A model generated the notes under the pieces. That model had not been told where the DNA came from, made no database searches, and saw only the letters and a list, made by a program, of their open reading frames with translations. Positions 25,001 to 34,000 of a stretch of DNA of 64,000 nt are shown here, piece by piece. Position 1 is the stretch's first letter, and each line of letters starts with the position of its first letter. The translations under genes and the position numbers were made by a program. The stretch is from the NCBI GenBank assembly GCA_958298945.1, contig OY282609.1, positions 31,965,212 to 32,029,211 of the forward strand, in the 5' to 3' direction. This stretch comes from Atherix ibis (lineage: Eukaryota > Arthropoda > Insecta > Diptera > Athericidae).

Positions 25001-28000
25001 TTAAAAAATTTCCTTTCAGTACTAATTGTTATTTTAATCATCCAATCAGATATTGTAAATTCAAAATTCCTCTTCATTTTTTAAAAATGTTTCCACTAAG
25101 ATTTTCATGGGGATTTACCTAATTTAGGATTATTTTTTTTAAATTTACAAGAAACTCCAGTCCCCCTGAAAATTTGTTTAATTCAAATTTCCAAAGAATT
25201 TTTCTTGAAGGTGTGGACCATCCAAAGTTCTTCAAAAGTTACCGTTGGATTCACAAAAGTCCCCTTCTAAAATTTTGAGAGGCAATGCCTCCTTTGATTT
25301 TTTATACGGATTTTCTTAATTCTTTATATAAGAACTCAGGAAGGAGAGGACTTTGTAGATGCACAAAGTCCACACTTCCCTAAGGTCTTTCTAGATGGGA
25401 TTTAAGGAGCTTTTAGAAGATTTTTTATCACTAAGTTTCTCAGAGCCGGATTTTTAAACTTAGAGAGACCATTCTAGGTTTGTTCTCTCTCTATTGAAGT
25501 ATATTAAAGCCCACAACGAATTTTATTCACAGAAACTTGACTTCAATCGACTTGGAATCAACTTTATTCAAAAACTCTCGCTAATCAGTCACACACTCCA
25601 AAAAAACAAGTTTAGAAATATGAAAACCGAATTAATTATTTCTTTACTGACATCACATATTCTCCTTCAATTAGTTATTATTAAAAAAAATGTTTGATTA
25701 AACAAAATAGGCACTTGTTCAAATACGAAATTCGTACGTTCATAGAAATTCCCAAAAGAAAACATATTCAAGACCAAACAGCGCCTAAAGCCTAACTATT
25801 TGGGGTTTGCATTGTTTTTGTATTGAAAATAATTCAATAAAAAGTCGAAATTTTTTTAAAAAATAATCATTTTTCGTTTGAGTTTCATTCCGGCATAAAA
25901 AGAAGAATAGCTTATTTTGGCTTCCAAAGAGAAGAAATTAGAATTTTTTTTAAAAGGGGAAGTATTCAATTCGCAGGGACAAGCAGACCAGTTTGGCACT
26001 TGAATTTTTCCAAGATGACATCAGGAAAGGGTTTCGTTTTATTTTTATTTGCTGGTAAATTGAAAAACATTTAAAATTATTTGTCGATCATTAAAACAAA
26101 AAAAAGAATAAATTTTCCACTTTGGCAGTTGCGCTGTGCAATCTCTACTCGGTCAGTGCATTCAACGCAACCGCAGACATTAATTTTGTACTGTACACTT
26201 CCGCTAATCAGACGACAGGGAATACTATCAAATTATACGACAAGGTCACATTGGATGCCTCCGGTTTCGATCCAACGGTTGAGACCAGGTAAGCCTGTAT
26301 CACCTTTAAGATTATTTCCCGATTTGATCAACGTGTCGATAATTCAAACTAGGTTCATAATCCACGGCTGGTGGGGTTCAATATTTGTCGACATCGTCAA
26401 AATAATCCGTTCTGGCTACAATCGTCTCAAAAAGAAGCTGAACATAATTTACGTCGATTGGAGCATTGGAGCGATCAATCTGGACTACATAACAGCCAGA
26501 AATCTTGTCCCCGTTGTGGGTGATGCAGTTGGCAAGTTCATTTTATGGCTGAATGCAAAGAAGGGCTACCCGACCAAATCGGTTAATCTTGTCGGCCATA
26601 GTTTAGGGGCACACGTGGCCGGGATTGGTGGAAAGACTGTCAACGCCGCTGGCAAGCGGATTACCGCTATTCACGCTTTGGATCCGGCTGACGCGGAGTT
26701 CAACTTTTCCGATCCAACGTCGATCGTTTGGAAAACTGATGCACAGTACGTCGAGATCATCCATACGGACAAGGACATGTTCGGATTGGGAACGGAAAAA
26801 GTCCTCGGCCATGCGGACTTCTACCCGAGTTTCGGCGAATATCAACCGGGCTGTATGTTCTCCGGTGTGGTGGCTTGCTCACATATTCGTGCGCTCCACT
26901 ATTTTGCAGAAAGTGTTTACTCGACGGCCGGTTTTTGGGGGAGACAATGCCAAAATTACAGCGAAATCAACAACAAAGTTAAATGCTCAGGTGCGCTAGC
27001 AAAAATGGGTGGGGAGCCTGCCTCTGTTAGTAATTTGGGCGTATTTTATGTTCCCGTAAACGAAAAATCACCATATGCCGTGGGGCAGTTTTAATCTTTC
27101 TACTTTTTTTTCTAGCGTAATTGTTTTTATGGAGAAAAAAAATATTCTGATTTAAATAAAAAATAAAAAGAAATTGAAAGAAATCGAGTGCATTTGAAAA
27201 CTTTGCAAATTAAATTCTTAATTTTCTAACCTTCCAGGTCATTAAAAGTGAAGTGGTCTTAACTCTCCCTTCGTGTGGCCAACAGTAAAAAAAAAACGAA
27301 AAAATGGGAAAATTTCCTAGAAATTTTTCAACAACAAAAAAAGTTTTTTGTTCTTGAAAAATTTCCAATTATAAAAAATTAATAAAAATTGCCAAAAATG
27401 AATACGGAAGATTTTGGCAACAAATTTTAAATAATACGAAAAACCCAGTGCAGGGTCAATAAAAATTGCTCTTTAAAAATTATGATCTTTAGTAAAATTT
27501 AAGGAAAAGAAATGTGAACTTTTAGGGTTTTTTTTGTTTTCAAATGAAGGAAGAGGAAAGGACTTGGGAATTTCTCCTTTTTTTTGTGCAACTGCGGAGT
27601 TTTGACAATCCGGCTTAATGGCATCCTGCTTAGAATTTACATTTCAACATTAATTAATCTTGGTTCTGTCGATACCACAAAGAAGTGCTGCCGAAAAGCT
27701 GAAGGCAATTCCAGTTGAAGCAATCGAGCAAATGCTATGAAAAGTGGAAACAACGTCTCTGTTGATGTTATTATTCTGGTGTGGATATTTGTGGAGAACA
27801 TCCCTTGGTGGTGTATGGCAGGGATAAGGGAGGTATTAAAATTTGAAATTTAAATTGAACGCTAAGTTCAACAGGAGGCTAAGGTCAATTATGACCACAC
27901 TCAGAGAAGACTTTACTTTGCCGTTGAAGTATTGTTTACTCAGAAATGACATCACACATATCAAAATGGTTTTAAACGAACCGCTTCAATCGCAAAGTGA

Positions 28001-31000
28001 AATTTAAAATTTGCCCCCACTGATTTACGCCGTTTCTGGTATTTTGCATGTGTGTGCCTATTCAGTTCTTCTATAATTTGGACAGCATTTTTCGTGTAGA
28101 GGCCTATCCATATCTTCTATAATCTAACACCATAACTGTCATGTGCTGTCATATGCATAAACGGGGTTTGTTCAATAAGTATCGTGAATTTTGTCCTTCC
28201 GTGGGTTACGTATATAACGTAACCATTTTGAATATTCAGTTAATTTTTGACAGCTGCTTTGCTTGCACGTGTTTTGGCTTGTCTTCGATTTTTGCCCATT
28301 TTTGACCAAAAACAGCATTGCATTAACATTGCTAAGGAGCTGTTGGACTCTGTCCGCGACGACCCAAATGTGCTCCAGAGGGTCATTACTGGTGATAACA
28401 CCTGATAACTCCAGAGGGTTATAACTATTTTTTTTTTCATAACAAAAAAATATACGTAACCCGCAAAAATTCAAAATTCGCGATACTTTTTGAACAGACC
28501 TCGTATCAAGATGAGCCACATTTTACATGACATAAACTGACATGCAGTTTAATATGCTGCGACATGTGCAAATATGGTAAGTATTTATAATAAGGACATT
28601 TGTGCCATTAAAAAATTGTCATATAAAAGACACCTTGCCATGTAGTCGATTACTAGTCTTTAAGTCCATTTTGTGGTTTGAAAAGTACAGTCCTCTAGTT
28701 TGACAGCGCTACATAAAATGGCTCGCATCCACAAATAACATTTGTTTAGTTTAAAGTGTGACATTTGATAATATTGTCGTCCGCGTTAAGACGATCTTTT
28801 GGATAGCCTTATACGAAAAAGTCCCTTTATTTTCATGCGGTTTCTTTTTTTTTTATCAATAAATAATGTTACTGTAAATAGCGCTCTGAAAAACCATAAC
28901 TAACAGTGAAGGGCTCTGAAAAACCACAACTAACAGTAAAGAAGCCATTGTATCCAGAATAGGGCTCTGAAAAACCACAACTACCCGTGTAGAAGGTATT
29001 GTATCCAGAAAAGGGCTCTGAAAAACCACAACTAACAGTGAAGAAGCCATTGTATCCAGAATAGGGCTCTGAAAAACCACAACTAACAGTGAAGAAGCCA
29101 TTGTATCCAAAATATGGCTCTGAAAACCCCACAACTAACAGTGAAGAAGCCAATGTATCCAGAATAGGGCTCTGAAAAACCACAACTAACAGGGAAGAAT
29201 CCATTTTATCCAGAATAGAGCTCTGAAAAACCACAACTAACAGTGAAGAAGCCATTGTATCCAGAATATGGCTCTGAAAAACCATAACTAACAGTGAAGG
29301 TCTCTGAAAAACAACAACTAACAGTGAAGAAGCCAATGTATCCAGAATAGGGCTCTGAAAACCCACAACTAACAGGGAAGAATCCATTTTATCCAGAATA
29401 GAGCTCTGAAAAACCACAACTAACAGTGAAGAAGCCATTGTATCCAGAATAGGGCTCTGAAAAACCACAACTAACAGTGAAGAAGCCATTGTATCCAAAA
29501 TATGGCTCTGAAAAACACACAACTAACAGTGAAGAAGCCAATGTATCCAGAATAGGGCTCTGAAAAACCACAACTAACAGGGAAGAATCCATTTTATCCA
29601 GAATAGAGCTCTGAAAAACCCCAACTAACAGTGAAGAAGCCATTGTATCCAGAATATGGCTCTGAAAAAAACACAACTAACAGTGAAGGAGGCATTGTAT
29701 CCAGAATAGGGTTCTGAAAAACAACAACTAACAGTGAAGAAGGCATTGTATCCAAAATAGGGCTCTGAAAAACCACAACTAACAGTGAAGAAGCCATTGT
29801 ATCCAGAAAGGGGCTTTGAAAAACTACAACTAACAGTGAAGAAGCCATTGTATATGGGTAAAGTGGGTGTCTGGTATGCATTTTGGCCTGGAGATGATCG
29901 TCATTGATCCGTGGTTCTTCTTTTAAAATGAAAAGGAAGAGCCTGTTACCGTCAATTCTGAGCACTATTTTAACCTAAACTTGAAAATTTAAGCTTAGAC
30001 TATATGTGGTTTCAACAAAACCGGCACCCCAAGCCACACAACATAAACAATTTTGACTTTATTATGCAAAAAGTTCATAGAACGCTTAATTTCGAGATTT
30101 CGTGATGTCAATTGGCCTCAAAGATTATTTATAAAGGCTTGTTGCGGCTTCGAAGGTTGGCAAAGTAGTGTCCTTACACCCAACAACCCCTAGCCTTTGT
30201 AAAGGGAATATGGAGACACCGAAGATATTTATTTCTCCATTGAACAGCGCCGAAAAAGGTAGTAGCACCAAAGTTGTCCAAAAAATCCATGCGTAATTTT
30301 ACGGCTCTGTGCGATGGGCCAAATTAAATGTCGCCCCAAAAAAATCTACGAAAACGTGGCCAAGACTACCCGTAACAACATAGCTACCAACTATTGGGTT
30401 GTCCAGAAAGTAATTTCGTTTTTCCCCAATAGAAGACTTAATTGTATTTTTTCACAACCAACTTCACACTTAAGCCGCATAATCATATGTATTTTGACAG
30501 CTGACATAGCAAGAATTCGATTGATTCTGCACAGTAGTTTTTGGTTGATACTCCTTTTAAATATGGAAAGTGAAAAACAGTTTCTATACTTTTTTACTAT
30601 AGAAAAGATAGAAATGCTGTTCAAGCAAAAAAAATTATCCGATTTGTATGGAGAAGATTTGTTAAGTGAGCGCCAATGCCAAAACTGGTTTGCAAAATTT
30701 CAATCCAGCAATTTTGATCTCGAAGATGCACCCCACGTTCTAAAAGGCCAGTTGAAACTGATGAAGACACAATAAAGGCATTAATTGACGCAAAGCGGCG
30801 AATAATAACTCGTGAGATCGCTGAGAGATTAAATTTATCGAATATGACCGTTCATGATCATTTGAAACAGCTAGGTTTTATCTCAAAGCTCGACATATGA
30901 ATGCCTTTTTACAGAAAACAAATGTGTGCCGTCGCATTGACGTTTGTGATTTACTTTTCAAACGCTAAGCAAATGATCCATTTTTGAAGCGTATCATCAC

Positions 31001-34000
31001 TTTTTTGAAGCGTATCTACAAGATTGTTAAGCGCAAAAGATCCTGAAGTAGAAAAGATAAAACCGCTCAAATCACTTCGAAAGCCAATATTCATCAAAAA
31101 AAAGGGTTATGCTATCTGTTTGGTGGAATTTCAAAGGAATCGTTTATTTTGAGCTTCTACCGAGCAACACAACGATCAATTCTGAAGTGTACTGTCATCA
31201 GTTGGACAAATTGAATGATTCACTTAAATAAAAAAGGCCAGAATTGCTCAATAGGAAAGGTATAGTGTTCCAACAGGATAATGCGAAACCACATACAAGT
31301 TTGACCACTCGGCAAAAGCTTTTAGAGCTTGAATGGGATATACTGCCACACCTACTCTCCAGACCTAGCACCTTCCGATTATCATTTGTTCCGGTCTTTA
31401 CAAAAAATTTTAGACCGTAAAACGTTTAATTCAAACGGGGAGGTCAAAAAGCACTTGGATCAGTTTTTTGCCAGCAACTGGAAAATATTTAATTGGATAA
31501 AAATAGAAAATCGTTTTTCATTTTTATATAAAAAGAAACGAAATTACTTTCGGGACAACCCAATACTTTAAATGGGATAATATTGAAGTATAAAAATAAA
31601 ATAAAATCTGTCTCCTTACTTTTATGCCCCAAATCGTATATAAAAAAAATTTTGTAATTTGCTGTAAATTACCAGGTGTATAAGCTTAAATCCGCTGTTT
31701 GCTCATAGATGGCGTGAGTGAGCATATTAAGCTACCATGGGCACGCCATACTTTTTTTTATGAGTTTGACATCTGTCAATATTAATCAGCGCACACTGTC
31801 AGCAATTTCGTACAACAACATACATTTTTCCTTTGGTAATCATGTCTAGTTTTGTGCCAAAAAGAGCATATGCGGGAAGCTCCGCTTTTCTGCTTCAATT
31901 TGAAGAAATCTGCTGCCGAATCGCATCGAATGCTTATGTAGACCTATGGTGGCAGTACTTTATCGGAAACAACTTGCCGAGATTGGTTTCGTAGGTTCAA
32001 AGATGGAAATTTTGACTTGTGGGACAACAAGCGTGACAATCGGCCTAGCAAGGTTGAGGACCAGTAATTGCAAGCTCTTTTGGACTAAGACGATACCCAA
32101 TCGCAAAAAATGCTCGCGGAGTAATTGGATGTTACTCAACCAGCCATTTCCATGCGTCCGCGTGCCATGGGGAAGATTGAAAAGATCGGAAAATGGGTGC
32201 CGCATAAATTGAACGATAGGCAGATGGAGCGACGCCAATTCACATGCGAAATCTTGCTCGCCAGACAAAAAAGAAAGTCGTTCCTGCATCCGATTATGAC
32301 AGGCGATAAAAAGTGGATATATTTCGAGAATCCTAAACGCAAGAAATCGTGGGTTGATTCCGGCGAACCATCAACATCTTCCCCAAGAGCAAATCGCAGA
32401 CGATGCTGTGCGTTTGGTGGTATCATCAGGGTATCGTCTACTATGAGATGTTGAAACCTGGTGAAACTGTCAATGCCCACCGTTACCACCAACAACTGAT
32501 CAAATTGCACCGTGCTCTGCGTGAAAAAAAGACGGATTATCAACAAAGACATGACAAGCTGATTTTCCTACAAGACAACGCACCATCGCACACGTCAAAA
32601 ATGGTCCGAAACTACTTGTAGACACTCAACTGGAAGGTGCTACCCTACCCCGCTTATTCACCAAACCTGGCCCCTTCCGACTACCACCTGTCTTCGTCGA
32701 TGGGCCACGCGCTCACTGAGCAGCACTTCGATCCTTACGAAGACGTCCGAAAATGGCTTGATGAGTGGTTTGCCTCGAAAGAGAAGGAATTTTTTTAGCG
32801 TGGTATCCACAAATTGCCCGAGAGATGGGAAAAATGTGTAGCTAGCGAGGGCAAGTACTTTGAATAAATTTGTTTTTGCTTTCTATGAAAAAAAAATGTG
32901 TTTTTTTTTGACTAAAAAACAACGGATTTAAGCTTATACACCTGGTATAATGTAAAAAAAAACGCCATTTCCATTTGGGTAGAATTTTTTTTGTAAGTAT
33001 AAATAAAAAGCACAAAATTAAATGATGTCAAAAAAAATAATACATAAAGCCTTTATATATAGCCAGTCTTCGTTATCATATTCTTTTCAGCGATAAGAAA
33101 TACCTTTTCTTAATTTTTTTTCTTTTTTAATCGAATTGTTCTTGAATTGATCATTCGGAAAATAATAAAAAAATTATTAAAAAATGAACTGGAAAATAAA
33201 GAAAACTCTTTCGTCAAAAGTTTACTTATTCTCTTGTCGAAATTTATGTACTCGTATTTATGCAAAAAAAAAACCTTATTAAGACGCAACGTTAAATACA
33301 GTAAATAATATGGAACAGTTAAACAGGAAATTAAAAAAATAGTAAACAAAAAAAAGGTCAAGCAAATTTACAGATGTGACTGGGAACCTATAAAATGGCA
33401 CGAAGTTATTTGTTCGTCACAGACGAGTTGAGAACTTTCCCATCAGATGGCGTTCACAAAGTATTTTAAGATCATTTTTTTTATTGGTAAAAATAGGACG
33501 TTTTTTCTAGTGTTTTTTTTACCTTTTTTTAATGAAAATTTCCAAAATTCTTTAAATTTAAAAAAAAAACTTTTGTTTTAAATCGAACAGTTTTTGCCTT
33601 TAAACCCATCCCACTAATGGCTTTTGACCCAAAGACTGACATCAAGTTTTTACTATACCGAACCGCTGATCAAAGCACAGGTGAACTGATTAAAGCATTC
33701 GATTCGGCAAGTTTGGATGCATCGAATTTCGATGAGACCTTAGAGACCAGGTAAACGACAGCATCGAAAAAAGTTAAATTTTTTTTTTGATATTCGACGA
33801 AACTTTCTTCTTTTGAACTCAATTCAAGATTCATCATACACGGTTGGTTTGGATCATTTTTTAAAGATATCAACGAGATAATTCGTGAAGCATATTTTCA
33901 ATTAACAAATCAACAATTTAATATTATTTATGTGGATTGGAGTTCGGGAGCAAAAAATCTGAACTATTACGCTGCTCGACACCTTGTGCCCGTCGTTGGC

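Larger units (their letters stand above)
24470..27190 (+). repeat. Segmental tandem duplication, copy 2 (lipase 3 unit)
   Basis: Second copy of the 20.93-23.4 kb block. Intron sequences and the 3' UTR are nearly identical to copy 1, which indicates recent duplication or gene conversion. Confidence 0.85.

Noticed and set aside
26081..26352. Reading frame extending lipase 3 through intron 2
   Set aside because: Donor, acceptor and exon sizes are the same as in the three other lipases, so the extra codons are intron.
27200..27960. A mobile element at 27.65-27.85 kb
   Set aside because: Composition is suggestive, but no termini or transposase motif could be identified.
28882..29853. CRISPR array
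   Set aside because: Repeats are contiguous without unique spacers and the sequence is eukaryotic.
28856..29965. Several long overlapping minus-strand frames
   Set aside because: They are products of the 51-bp repeat having a length divisible by three. No exon signals are visible, so kept as a repeat, not a gene.
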